Assembly: GCA_947475205.1 (NCBI GenBank)
Contig: CANJNG010000016.1
Span: forward strand, 1-44,049
Direction: 5' to 3'
Source: Bacteroidota bacterium
GTDB taxonomy: Bacteria; Bacteroidota; Bacteroidia; JAIBAJ01
DNA: 44,049 nt
The notes below the pieces were generated by a model. The model did no database searches. It was not told the origin of the DNA and was given only the letters and a program-made list of their open reading frames with translations. Of the stretch, positions 1 to 8,956 are shown in pieces (position 1 is the stretch's first letter; the number at the start of each line of letters is the position of its first letter). Both the position numbers and the translations under genes were made by a program.

Positions 1-221
1 GTCGAAAGGGTATCTCGTAACGACGTTTTTCGTCCGTTCTTGCAAACGAATCTGACACTAATATAGTGTGTCTTTCTTCTTGTTTCTCTTTCTCCATTTT
101 GAGTTTTTTGTTTTCAAAATGTGTCAAGTTTTTTTAGGAGATGACAAGCAAATCAAACAATACACAAAAAACATCATACAATAGTCGACAATTACCAAAC
201 GACAACTAAAACCAAACAACA
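1..221. other. Non-coding leader region at window edge
   Basis: No coding sequence is visible upstream of the first gene. The stretch holds a small perfect inverted repeat (ACACTA at 55-60, TAGTGT at 64-69, loop ATA) and a pyrimidine-rich segment at about 70-110. The inverted repeat could be an operator or a small hairpin, but nothing shows which. No convincing TAnnTTTG promoter element was found in front of the gene at 222. Confidence 0.4.
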
Positions 222-1445
222 ATGAAAAAATCATTCTCAAACCTCGCCAACATGATTCGGGCAGTCCTCAAATATTGCACCGACAACGCCGCTGCCACAG
301 CATCCATCGCCGACTTCGCCACCGACAAAGCCGCCATCGACAACAAAGTAGTCCTCATCGGCCAACTCGACCAAGTCGCACAAGCACCCACCTCAGGCGT
401 AACCCTCGACACGGATGCCCTTCGTTTAGCCGCCGAAACCATCGCCTTCAAATGCCTTAATCCCCTCGTTCGTTTCGCCGCACGCTCCACACCCAAAAAC
501 AACACCCTACTCCAAAAAGTACAATATTCCAAATCCGACCTCTCCCGTCTCAAAAAGGAAGACATCGCCCCCGTTTGCCAAACCATCCACGACGAAGCCC
601 TTACAAACGTGGCCGCAGCAGGTACAGGCGGCTATACCCTCACCGATGTCACTAACCTCCAAACCGCAATAAACCTTTATCTTCTCTCCATCCAAGACCC
701 CCGCGAAGCCGTTGTTTACCGCTCCCTAGCCATCGAACAAATGGAAGCCCTCATTCGTGATATAATTGACAACGACTTCAAGCTTGGACTCGACACAATG
801 GTAAACACCCTCGAAGACACAAACCCAAACTTCGTAAACGGTTACTACAAATCCCGTGAAATATCAAACCTCGGTACCACCCACGCCAAATTCCGTGGCT
901 CAGTCCGCAATCCCCTTGGCACATTATTACCCGGCGTTAGAGTTTGGATAACAAAAACAGGCTTCACCGAAGTAATTAAAGAAACACTGACAACCCCCAC
1001 AGGTAAATTCTCAATTAACCAGGTACCAGCCGACGATTACGACCTCCATTTCGAATTTGAAGGGTATCAATCCTTCACCGAATCCAACATCCACGTATCT
1101 GCCGGCAAAGAAATCACCAGAAATAATATCCTCCAATTCCAAACCTTCTACTCCATCCTAATCCCCGTTGGCGAATTCCGTGTCGGCCTTTCTCCCGAAA
1201 CTCCCGTTTGGAGGCCGGGCATTACCATAAACCTCAAAAACATAAATCCCACAACCACTCCCTCAACTGTATCAGGTTATGAAGCTTACAGCCCCACCGA
1301 CCCCGGCCCCGGCAGTGGCGACCTTGCACTCAACAGTAATCAAAACATGACCATCCCTAACATTCCCATCGCAAGCTTCAAGCCCTACCTTAGCTTCGCA
1401 AACACAGGCACAAGCCCCGTTACCATCGAAATCACAATCTTGTAA
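222..1445 (+). CDS. Uncharacterised protein with carboxypeptidase-regulatory-like domain
   Basis: This 407-residue protein has no signal peptide, so it is probably cytosolic. The N-terminal ~220 residues are mostly helical and match nothing I can name beyond similar hypothetical proteins in Bacteroidota. Residues ~225-305 look like a CarboxypepD_reg/Ig-like fold: FRGSVRNPLGTLLPGVRVWI, then TPTGKFSINQVPADDYDL and a turn before the next strands. The C-terminal ~90 residues are proline/threonine-rich strands. Codon third positions are strongly biased to C, unlike the A/T-ending codons of nearby genes, so the gene is either transferred or very highly expressed. A strong terminator follows directly. 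The gene stands alone. The function is unknown. Confidence 0.85.
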   Translation: MKKSFSNLANMIRAVLKYCTDNAAATASIADFATDKAAIDNKVVLIGQLDQVAQAPTSGVTLDTDALRLAAETIAFKCLNPLVRFAARSTPKNNTLLQKVQYSKSDLSRLKKEDIAPVCQTIHDEALTNVAAAGTGGYTLTDVTNLQTAINLYLLSIQDPREAVVYRSLAIEQMEALIRDIIDNDFKLGLDTMVNTLEDTNPNFVNGYYKSREISNLGTTHAKFRGSVRNPLGTLLPGVRVWITKTGFTEVIKETLTTPTGKFSINQVPADDYDLHFEFEGYQSFTESNIHVSAGKEITRNNILQFQTFYSILIPVGEFRVGLSPETPVWRPGITINLKNINPTTTPSTVSGYEAYSPTDPGPGSGDLALNSNQNMTIPNIPIASFKPYLSFANTGTSPVTIEITIL

Positions 1446-1460
1446 CCCTCTCCTAAAAAC

Positions 1461-1494
1461 AAAAAAAAGCGAAGCCAACACTTCGCTTTTTTTA
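1461..1494 (+). terminator. Rho-independent terminator
   Basis: A 13-bp perfect stem (1462-1474 with 1481-1493) reads AAAAAAAGCGAAG / CTTCGCTTTTTTT around the loop CCAACA. It starts about 15 bases after the stop codon of the gene at 222-1445. The A-run and T-run make it usable in both directions, but only the plus-strand gene reads into it. Confidence 0.9.
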
Positions 1495-1510
1495 TGTCCT
1501 TTTCCTTGCT

Positions 1511-1553
1511 AAGCGGAGCTTCTTCTCCGCTTGGTATCACAGGCCTCCGGCCT
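1511..1553. repeat. Two small GC-rich hairpins
   Basis: AAGCGGAG (1511-1518) pairs with CTCCGCTT (1525-1532). Eight bases later AGGCC (1541-1545) pairs with GGCCT (1549-1553). They sit between the terminator and the CocE-like gene and resemble dispersed palindromic intergenic elements. No function can be read from them. Confidence 0.45.
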
Positions 1554-1690
1554 TCTATACTATATTGCATCAAACCAAAAGAAACAATATGCTTAACAAA
1601 TATATTTGTTAGGCCAATTACCTATATGCTTCCAAAAAACTAATTTTACTCCACTCCAATTTATTGCTATAATTTCGCCGCCGCAAAAAA

Positions 1691-3562
1691 ATGGCTCGCC
1701 TACTTTCCCTGATTTTACTGCTATTGGTAACGAATAGCATCCATTCGTTTTCGCAAACAAAACCCACCGATGCATTGAAGGGCAGTTACGATTATAAGCA
1801 GAATAAGCAATTTAAACATTTCAGCAAAAAGAGCCATTATATCCCAATGCGTGATGGAGTCCGGTTGGCTGTAGATGTATATCTACCCAAAGGGATAAAA
1901 AAAGGGGCGAAGCTTCCCACCATATTATACCAAACCCGTTATTTCAGATCGGTACAACTTCGCGGCCCCATATTGGGAAAGCTGGTAAGGGTTATCCCAA
2001 GCACTCCCAATTTTGATTTAAAAGAGTTCATTCATAACGGCTATGCCTTAGTTTGTGTGGACGTAAGAGGTACGGGAGCCTCTTTTGGCACTCGCAGCCT
2101 CTCTATGCCCGACACCAATGAAATAAAGGATGGTGCTGAAATTGCTGATTGGATAACAACCCAATCATGGAGCGACGGCAAAATTGGTTCCACAGGAGTA
2201 TCTTATATAGGTATAACTGCCGAGTATCTGATGATGAACAAGCATCCTGCTATTAAAGCAGTTGCCCCCTTGTTTACCCCCTTCGATTTGTACGATGATG
2301 TGGGAATGCCCGGCGGAATATTTGCCGAAAAGTTTATAGTAGGCTGGAATAACGTATGCCAAAAAATGGATCAAGGCGAACTTCCTGCCAATCGAAAAAG
2401 CTTCTGGATTAATATGATGGTTAGCGGCGTTGGCAAAGTTGGTTTTAATGGCTACGCCCTTCGTAGGAAAGCTTTTAAAGAACATAAACAGAATTTCTAT
2501 CAAAATACTGCCGGCGATTTGTTGGAATATATGGACGATGCAGTCTCTAAGAATAACCGCTTTCCGCGAGAAGTTTTTAAAAGTCCGCACCTGTCCTATA
2601 AAGATATAAATACTGCAAGCATTCCAGTTTATTCTTACACAGGATGGTGGGATTTAGGCTTTACCCGTGGCGGTGTTCGCCAGTTTATGAATTTCACAAA
2701 CTCTGCCAATAAACTAACCATTGGCCCTTGGAACCACGGTGGCGTTTCAAATATCAGTCATTTCAGTTTAGCAAAATCGCAATACAACCATATTGCCGAT
2801 GTAATGTCGTTTTTCGATTTCCATTTAAAAGGAATCAAAACCGGAATTGACACCGAACCCAAAGTGAAATACTATACTATTGGCGAAGAAAAATGGAAAA
2901 CCTCTGACACATGGCCTCCCAAAAGCACAGCTAAGATTTCTTTCTTCACTGGAAATGGTGGTAAACTTAGCCCAAACACACGCACCCAACATAGTCCTTA
3001 TTCGCTGAAGGCAGACACAGCTTTTGGAAGCGGAAAGTATTCCCGATGGAGCTTAGGCTTTTTTCATGTCCCCGACACTTTCCCTAGTTTAGCTGCATGG
3101 GAAAGCAGCACGCTTAGTTTCACCTCATCGCCACTGAACGAAAATACCGAAGTAACCGGACACCCGGCTATCTCCATAAAAATGAAGTCAACCAAGCCCG
3201 ATGGTGCAATATTTGCCTACTTACTTGATGTGGACGAAAAAGGCCATGTATTTTATGTGTCTGAAGGCCATATACGCTTGATTCATCACAAACTTTATAC
3301 CGAACCGGTTAATTATATAGATGCAGCCCCTTATCACAGTTTCGCACGGAAGGATGCAATGCCGATGAAACCGGATGTTGCCGAAAATATTAGCTTCGAT
3401 ATGTTCCCGGTTTCGTATCAATTTAAAAAGGGACACAAAATTCGTATCGCATTCTCAACAGGAGATAAAGATTATTTCCAGCAAATAACTACCCCCGATA
3501 CAGGATATGAAATAGAAAGTGGGACTGAAATAATATTGCCAGTAATCAAATCTAATTTGTAG
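1691..3562 (+). CDS. CocE/NonD family alpha/beta hydrolase, secreted
   Basis: This 623-residue protein fits the X-Pro dipeptidyl-peptidase/cocaine esterase (S15-like) family, which hydrolyses esters or acyl-peptide bonds. The true substrate cannot be read from sequence. It starts with a signal peptide (leucine-rich core, residues 4-13, cut near HSFSQ). The nucleophile is Ser171 in GSTGVSYIG, with the likely acid Asp321 in YTGWWDLGFTRGG and the base His349 in TIGPWNHGG. The conserved VDVRGTGAS loop (123-131) and PMRDGVRLAVDVYLP (52-66) at the domain start are family hallmarks. The C-terminal ~200 residues form the jelly-roll domain. A TAATTTCG element at 1670-1677 suggests a very short leader. 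It is monocistronic. Confidence 0.92.
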   Translation: MARLLSLILLLLVTNSIHSFSQTKPTDALKGSYDYKQNKQFKHFSKKSHYIPMRDGVRLAVDVYLPKGIKKGAKLPTILYQTRYFRSVQLRGPILGKLVRVIPSTPNFDLKEFIHNGYALVCVDVRGTGASFGTRSLSMPDTNEIKDGAEIADWITTQSWSDGKIGSTGVSYIGITAEYLMMNKHPAIKAVAPLFTPFDLYDDVGMPGGIFAEKFIVGWNNVCQKMDQGELPANRKSFWINMMVSGVGKVGFNGYALRRKAFKEHKQNFYQNTAGDLLEYMDDAVSKNNRFPREVFKSPHLSYKDINTASIPVYSYTGWWDLGFTRGGVRQFMNFTNSANKLTIGPWNHGGVSNISHFSLAKSQYNHIADVMSFFDFHLKGIKTGIDTEPKVKYYTIGEEKWKTSDTWPPKSTAKISFFTGNGGKLSPNTRTQHSPYSLKADTAFGSGKYSRWSLGFFHVPDTFPSLAAWESSTLSFTSSPLNENTEVTGHPAISIKMKSTKPDGAIFAYLLDVDEKGHVFYVSEGHIRLIHHKLYTEPVNYIDAAPYHSFARKDAMPMKPDVAENISFDMFPVSYQFKKGHKIRIAFSTGDKDYFQQITTPDTGYEIESGTEIILPVIKSNL

Positions 3563-3804
3563 TGCTAATTATTATAAATCAGCACATATAGCCGATATAG
3601 GTACGTTTCGGTTTCAGTATAAAATGGCTAAATATGAATCTCATTACTCAACATACAGCCATATAAAACCAATTATATAGATTTATTTTTAAACCTTATT
3701 TCTTAATAAATATCTGCTGTTTATCGAATCTGTTCAAAATTTCAGAACATTTGCCTCTCATTTGCGTTCAACGATACGATTAGTCTATTTAACTACATAT
3801 TGCT

Positions 3805-3812
3805 TAACTTTG
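3805..3812 (+). promoter_or_regulatory. Putative -7 element TAACTTTG
   Basis: TAACTTTG fits the Bacteroidota -7 consensus TAnnTTTG and lies 42 bases before the ATG at 3854. No convincing TTTG at the -33 position was found, so the call is tentative. Confidence 0.4.
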
Positions 3813-3853
3813 CCAACAATATAAGCCAGTTAGTCTAAATTGACTTTATTTTT

Positions 3854-5371
3854 ATGAATACCTTGCACAAATATTACACCTTCTGTTTTAGCCTGATAGC
3901 TTCATTAGCATCGGCTCAAACAGTTACCATTGAAGGGGTAATTCGTGTTGGTAAAGATTGGACTGAGGTTTCTACTTCGGTGGTAAATGCAGAAACAGGC
4001 ACTACAGGAGTAGCATCAAAGGTTTTATTTGAAGTAACAACACAGTCTGTGCTTACATCAGCAGCCACATCTACCTATTATAATGTTGAAGTGGATAAAA
4101 CAGCTGGCACTACACCAAGCAAATATTTACGGCTTGCAACGGATGCAGTTGCTAAAGGCGGTTTGATACTTACCGCCGGAGCTGTTAACCTTAATTCAAA
4201 AGCATTCACCCTGAATAACCCTGCTGCCAGTGCAATTACTTTTGCTTCGGGTACTGGTATTTTTGCCGAAACCGCCTCAACTGATGTAAATGTACTTGGA
4301 GGCACTCCCGGTTTAGGTTACGGATACGTTAAATGGATAATCACCAACACAAGTGGGGTTTACACAGTCCCCTTCATTACTGCAACAGGTGCTGATGTTC
4401 GTTTAACCTATGATGTTACCGTTGCTGGAAATGCTGGCGGACAAATTAATTTCTCTACTTATGGCACCACTCCAAACAATAAACCTTGGGCATCGGGCGT
4501 AACTCAATTCGATGCAGGTGGTGCAGATGGTTCGGCTAAAGTGGCAAACCGTTACTATATAGTTGAACAAAATAGCTATTCCACTCGCCCAAAAGGTTGG
4601 CTAACTTTCAAATATTTGATGTCCGAATTGGATGCCACAATTACTGAAAACAGATTAGCGGCTCAGCGTTTTAATACAGGTAGAGAATCGTGGGGAGATT
4701 GGTTATATAGCCCAACTGCAAATACTACCACCAAGACCGTTTCGATTTTTATGGCAAATAATGCAGACTATTTTGATTCGTGGGTGCTTTCTGACCAAGA
4801 TCATCCCTTACCAATTGAACTATTATCTTTTGATGCCAAACCAAATTCAAGCAGTGTAGATTTAACTTGGACTACTGCCTCGGAAGTGAATTCGGATTAT
4901 TTCACGATTGAAAAAACTGTTGATGGAAGCACGTTTCAAGATGTGGCAACCGTAAAGGCTGCTGGATTTAGCAACAACTATAAAAGCTACAACACTACCG
5001 ACAATTTACCTTATGAAGGATTAAGCTATTACCGTTTAAAAGCTACTGACCTTGACGGTAAAGTGGATTATTCGGAGCTTAAACCTGTTCAATTTAATAA
5101 AACTCTGATTAACACAGGCATTAATGTTTTCCCAAATCCTGTAAAGGAAGGAACGTTTAATGTGGAATTGTTAGGCTTTTTGAAAGAAAGTGCTGTTGAA
5201 ATTCAAGTGCAGGATTTATCGGGACGGGTAATTTACAGTTATTTAGCAACGGTAACTTCCGAGCAATTACAAAAGATTACCTTCAATAATTTGAAGTTTG
5301 CTCCCGGTGTTTATATTCTAAAAACTAATTCGGGAAGCGAAAGTTATTCTAAAAAAATTATTGTAGAATAG
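3854..5371 (+). CDS. T9SS-exported cell-surface protein with sorting domain
   Basis: This 505-residue secreted protein has a signal peptide (cut after ASLASAQ). Residues ~25-315 form a repetitive Ser/Thr/Ala-rich beta region. Residues ~318-412 are the common Bacteroidota Fn3-like module (LPIELLSFDAKPNSSSVDLT, then TASEVNSDYFTIEKTVDG and SYYRLKATDLDGKVDYSE). The last ~80 residues are a type A T9SS sorting domain: NVFPNPVKEG, LSGRVIYS, APGVYILKT and a terminal KKIIVE. T9SS cargo is moved across the outer membrane, and this domain is removed as the protein is fixed to the surface or released. No catalytic motif is visible, so a structural or adhesive role is likely. It converges on the LytTR gene with 23 bases between them. 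Confidence 0.9.
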   Translation: MNTLHKYYTFCFSLIASLASAQTVTIEGVIRVGKDWTEVSTSVVNAETGTTGVASKVLFEVTTQSVLTSAATSTYYNVEVDKTAGTTPSKYLRLATDAVAKGGLILTAGAVNLNSKAFTLNNPAASAITFASGTGIFAETASTDVNVLGGTPGLGYGYVKWIITNTSGVYTVPFITATGADVRLTYDVTVAGNAGGQINFSTYGTTPNNKPWASGVTQFDAGGADGSAKVANRYYIVEQNSYSTRPKGWLTFKYLMSELDATITENRLAAQRFNTGRESWGDWLYSPTANTTTKTVSIFMANNADYFDSWVLSDQDHPLPIELLSFDAKPNSSSVDLTWTTASEVNSDYFTIEKTVDGSTFQDVATVKAAGFSNNYKSYNTTDNLPYEGLSYYRLKATDLDGKVDYSELKPVQFNKTLINTGINVFPNPVKEGTFNVELLGFLKESAVEIQVQDLSGRVIYSYLATVTSEQLQKITFNNLKFAPGVYILKTNSGSESYSKKIIVE

Positions 5372-5394
5372 GGTTTTGAAGCTTCACGTCCTTT

Positions 5395-6123
5395 TCACTT
5401 ATAGGATTGAAATTTCTCTAACAATTCCTGACGATACGCTTTTTGTATCGGTATTTCTATTCCCCCAACAATTAAATTATCGGTATCAATAGCTTGAAGA
5501 TGATTAATGTTTATGGCATAACTGCGATGCGTTTGAATAAATGTATCGTGAGGGAAACCATCTATAAAATCTTGCAGTTTTGAACGGACTAAATACTGTT
5601 TATCGCTGGTGGTGATGGTGATATACACGTTATCGGTTACCAGAAAAAGTATCTCTTTTGATTCCACTTTGAAGAATATTTCGCCTTTCTTCACAAATAC
5701 AAAATTGCGGACGGTAGGTTTGGGTGTTTGGGTTTTTGATTCTTTGCCAAGATTAAAGCTGTTGAAGGCTATTTCTATGGAAGAATATAAACCTTCTTCA
5801 TCGAATGGTTTTACTAAATAGGCTGCCGGGTTTACCTTCTTTGCCCTTTCAATAGTAGCCTTATCACTGTTTCCTGTAAGGAATATGAATGGGATTCCGA
5901 TTTCTTTATTCACCCATTCAGCTACCTCTATTCCGTCTTTTCCCTCACCAAGCATAACATCTAAAAGCAACAAATCGGGCAATTCGCTTTTAATCATTTT
6001 CTGGGCATCTGCAAAGTTTGATGCAGGTTCTGAGGGTATATAGCCAATATTTTCCAAGGCTATAACTATGCTCTCGGCTATGAGCATATCGTCTTCTACT
6101 ATTCCGATTTTGAGAGAGGACAT
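5395..6123 (-). CDS. LytTR-family DNA-binding response regulator
   Basis: This 242-residue two-domain regulator has a receiver domain at residues 4-120 with the acidic pair Asp11/Asp12, phospho-acceptor Asp55 in LLLLDVMLGEGKDG, Thr83 and Lys105 in YLVKPF. The LytTR DNA-binding domain spans ~140-240 (VLFLVTDNVYITITTSDK-like strands, then FIQTHRSYAINI). No histidine kinase is adjacent, so it is an orphan in this window. It starts 25 bases downstream of the subtilase gene on the same strand, so the two may share a transcript. Its targets are unknown. Confidence 0.93.
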   Translation of the reverse strand: MSSLKIGIVEDDMLIAESIVIALENIGYIPSEPASNFADAQKMIKSELPDLLLLDVMLGEGKDGIEVAEWVNKEIGIPFIFLTGNSDKATIERAKKVNPAAYLVKPFDEEGLYSSIEIAFNSFNLGKESKTQTPKPTVRNFVFVKKGEIFFKVESKEILFLVTDNVYITITTSDKQYLVRSKLQDFIDGFPHDTFIQTHRSYAININHLQAIDTDNLIVGGIEIPIQKAYRQELLEKFQSYK

Positions 6124-6148
6124 TGGGCTACACTTAATAATTGGAAGG

Positions 6149-8749
6149 CTATTGCCTTTTAATCACCAATTTTACATTAACCTTTTGGCTTTCCGTTTCA
6201 ATTTCTGCAAAATAAAGTCCTTGCGGAATTGCTGAAACGTTAAGTTTATTAGTATTGGAAATAGAAACTAATTTTCCATCAATGGAATAAAGTCTAAAAC
6301 TTTTCACCATTTCCCGTGAATTCCCTAAGGAAACTTCCACCAAATCTTCGGCTGGATTAGGAAACAACAGTGGTTTAATCGGCTGTAATTCGGGAAGGCT
6401 AACCGGGCGAACCCCATTATAAATCTGAATATTATCAAGAGCGAGGTTATTGCCCATTTTGCTCTTAGCCCAAAACTTGATTATGATTTTATCCTCCCCT
6501 TCAAATTGTGATAAACTTATGTTTTCGGTTCGCCAATGTTCGGGCAGGCTTGGTAGAAAATTAGCAGTGTGGCCGGAGGTGGTGGCTAAAGAATCACAGC
6601 ATTTGGAATAGATTAGGTGAGGAAATGTAATTCCACAGTCCGTGCTTATAAAGACTTTCAATGAATCACGGTATACGGTACTCTTAACTTTATAAGCCAT
6701 ATCGAAAGTAAGACTTAGCGAGTCGTTACCAGTTAAGAAAAATAAAGGACTTATTAATTCATCTACCTCACCAGCGGGAATATTAGGACCGAAGTTCATA
6801 TAAGCAGAAACCCCACTGAAGGGAAGCCCAGATGTAGCCAAAGTATCCCAGGTTTTATCCATATTGGGATTGTTTATATTCCAAATATGCGGGTCTATTC
6901 CTGACTCAAAGTCTTCGGCAAATGGAAGGATTTCAGTTGTGAGAAATGTGATTCTGGAAACTCTGCGATTGTTTATTAAATCATATTCAGTAAGTGCTGT
7001 ATTGGTCAATTCAGTTCTTATAAGAAACTCAGAACCACCTAGTGTATTATGCTGAATGGCTGGGAGGGTTACTTGAACAGTTTGTCCGGCAATTAAATTT
7101 CCTTCCCAATTAAAAAGCATTTCGGATTCGTTATCAAATCTATAATAAATTTTAGCTGAAGTAAGTGTGCTATCACCAGCGTTATTAAGGGTGATTATCG
7201 GGCTAATGGATGTTTGGCAGCTCAGCGAACCCGAAACAGGAGAAACAATTTGCTCCACAGCTAAATCGTATCTTCTGATTGCGGGAGGAACAGGGATATG
7301 TGTTTGGGCTAAATAGTTAAATGCTGCTTCCACATCAATTATACCCATTCCATATATGTTATCTTCTCCTGGGTCGCCTAAGTCGATGGCTGAATAATAG
7401 AGTGCCAGCTTTATCTCTTCGCCGGGCAAATATGGGAAGGCTTCTTTCAACAATAAAACTGCTCCGGTAACGTGGGGCGATGCCATAGAAGTACCATCAT
7501 AAAAATCATAAGAATTGAATCCCACACTTGACCTTACGTTTACACCGGGTGCAGATACTTCGGGCTTAATCAACAATGAACCTGAGCCGCCACAAACACT
7601 TGGCCCACGACTCGAAAAGCTGGCAATTGTGAGTGTTGGGCTGGCTGCATTTAAAGCTCCTACAGCAAAATTATTAACCAGCGAATTAACTAAAAACGCC
7701 GGGCGGCCAACGGTGGTGTCGCCTGGGCCTTCGTTTCCGGCAGCAAAAATGGCGGCAATGCCTACGGCTTCGGTTGCGTTAAGCATATCCATTATGTTGC
7801 TATGGCATAGCGAATCAATGCCGGGTGTAATGGCTAATCCCCAAGAATTGTTTATAGCATCGGGAATATCGGTTGTGGTAGAGGTATCGCCATCGGGATT
7901 AAAAGCCCATTGAAAGGCCGACATTATTTCGGTTAATGGTTTTACATCGGCTAAATCCTGCACTATGGGATCGGATGCTATCCAATATGCATTGAAGGCA
8001 GAGCCAATGGTATCATGGGTGTTTTGGTCAAGCCCCAGAGTTGTACCTAAAATATGAGTGCCGTGGCTATGGCTTTTGTCGCCGGGAGTTGGCAAATCAA
8101 AAGCACACCACGTTTGTGAAAGAGGATAGAAATTCCCTTTAAAACGGCTGCCAATTGCGGGGTGAGTTGGCCAGCAACCTGTATCCACGCTGTACATCAA
8201 CCGTCCATGACCCGTATAGCCCATTGCCCAAAGTGCAGGGGAATGAATGGCCTGAATGCCGGGTTCAACGCCGCCTACCGATTTTGCAACATCGCCACTG
8301 CCTTTCATGGGATTTACAGGCAAAACGGTTTGTTCGGCGGATAATTCAATGTGTTCTATTTCATCAAAATGAGCTAGATTTTTAATAACATCGGCAGAAA
8401 TCTGAGCAGTTATTATATTACATATCCACAACGGCTTAACCTCGCTTACTTCTCCAGCGTTTTGAGCCTCATTGTTCAAATAAACTAAAATATTTTTCTG
8501 CGATTTGGTGGCTTTATCCATCAAAAGCCGGATGGTAGTTTTTGCTCGATTATCTAAGGAAGTGTGGTTCTTATGAAATTCGTTTTGCAACGAATCTATA
8601 TTTACCTTGCTATTCATCACAATATTCACCTTTAATAGGATGTTGGTATTTTGCAATGCTTCCGATAATGGTTTAGTTACCCATGCCGATTGAGCGTAAG
8701 AGCTTTTCGCCATCAAACTCAAAACCAGAAGCAGAAGGAGATTTTTCAT
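6149..8749 (-). CDS. Subtilisin-like (S8) serine protease with T9SS sorting domain
   Basis: The ATG at 8749 follows an in-frame TTG. It gives 866 residues with a signal peptide ending near KSSYA. Residues ~22-140 form a propeptide. The triad is Asp189 (MYSVDTGCW), His229 (SHSHGTHILGTT) and Ser421 (YDGTSMASPHVTG), with oxyanion Asn near INNSWG. A ~200-residue tail carries an Fn3/CARDB-like part and a jelly-roll-like part (LPFAEDFESG onward). It ends in a T9SS sorting domain (LLFPNPAEDLVEVSL, GLYFAEIE, KLVIKR). It is predicted to be an extracellular or surface protease for protein degradation or maturation. The LytTR regulator follows 25 bases downstream. A TATCTTTC box (8767-8774, complement strand) may be its -7 element. 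Confidence 0.94.
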   Translation of the reverse strand: MKNLLLLLVLSLMAKSSYAQSAWVTKPLSEALQNTNILLKVNIVMNSKVNIDSLQNEFHKNHTSLDNRAKTTIRLLMDKATKSQKNILVYLNNEAQNAGEVSEVKPLWICNIITAQISADVIKNLAHFDEIEHIELSAEQTVLPVNPMKGSGDVAKSVGGVEPGIQAIHSPALWAMGYTGHGRLMYSVDTGCWPTHPAIGSRFKGNFYPLSQTWCAFDLPTPGDKSHSHGTHILGTTLGLDQNTHDTIGSAFNAYWIASDPIVQDLADVKPLTEIMSAFQWAFNPDGDTSTTTDIPDAINNSWGLAITPGIDSLCHSNIMDMLNATEAVGIAAIFAAGNEGPGDTTVGRPAFLVNSLVNNFAVGALNAASPTLTIASFSSRGPSVCGGSGSLLIKPEVSAPGVNVRSSVGFNSYDFYDGTSMASPHVTGAVLLLKEAFPYLPGEEIKLALYYSAIDLGDPGEDNIYGMGIIDVEAAFNYLAQTHIPVPPAIRRYDLAVEQIVSPVSGSLSCQTSISPIITLNNAGDSTLTSAKIYYRFDNESEMLFNWEGNLIAGQTVQVTLPAIQHNTLGGSEFLIRTELTNTALTEYDLINNRRVSRITFLTTEILPFAEDFESGIDPHIWNINNPNMDKTWDTLATSGLPFSGVSAYMNFGPNIPAGEVDELISPLFFLTGNDSLSLTFDMAYKVKSTVYRDSLKVFISTDCGITFPHLIYSKCCDSLATTSGHTANFLPSLPEHWRTENISLSQFEGEDKIIIKFWAKSKMGNNLALDNIQIYNGVRPVSLPELQPIKPLLFPNPAEDLVEVSLGNSREMVKSFRLYSIDGKLVSISNTNKLNVSAIPQGLYFAEIETESQKVNVKLVIKRQ

Positions 8750-8896
8750 CAAATAATTTTAGGGTGGAAAGATAGAAAAGGAATTGAATCCTAACAGATG
8801 GGAGTGTTTGTCAACAAAACACTACTTAAATAGTATTTCCTATATAAGTAATCTATTTTTTGAGACATTCATTTTTAATTTCTTCAAAATCCGACC

Positions 8897-8904
8897 TATT
8901 TTTG
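8897..8904 (+). promoter_or_regulatory. Putative -7 element for the exporter operon
   Basis: TATTTTTG fits TAnnTTTG and lies 52 bases upstream of the adaptor gene at 8957, in the divergent gap with the subtilase gene. The -33 side is T-rich but has no clear TTTG at 19-base spacing. Confidence 0.4.
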
Positions 8905-8956
8905 TGAAGTAAAAATTTTAAAGGAATTACTTTTCGGGGAAATAGAATTTAAACCA

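Noticed and set aside
8155-8385. Plus-strand frames inside the subtilase gene
   Set aside because: They are shadows of the strongly supported minus-strand protease with intact catalytic motifs.
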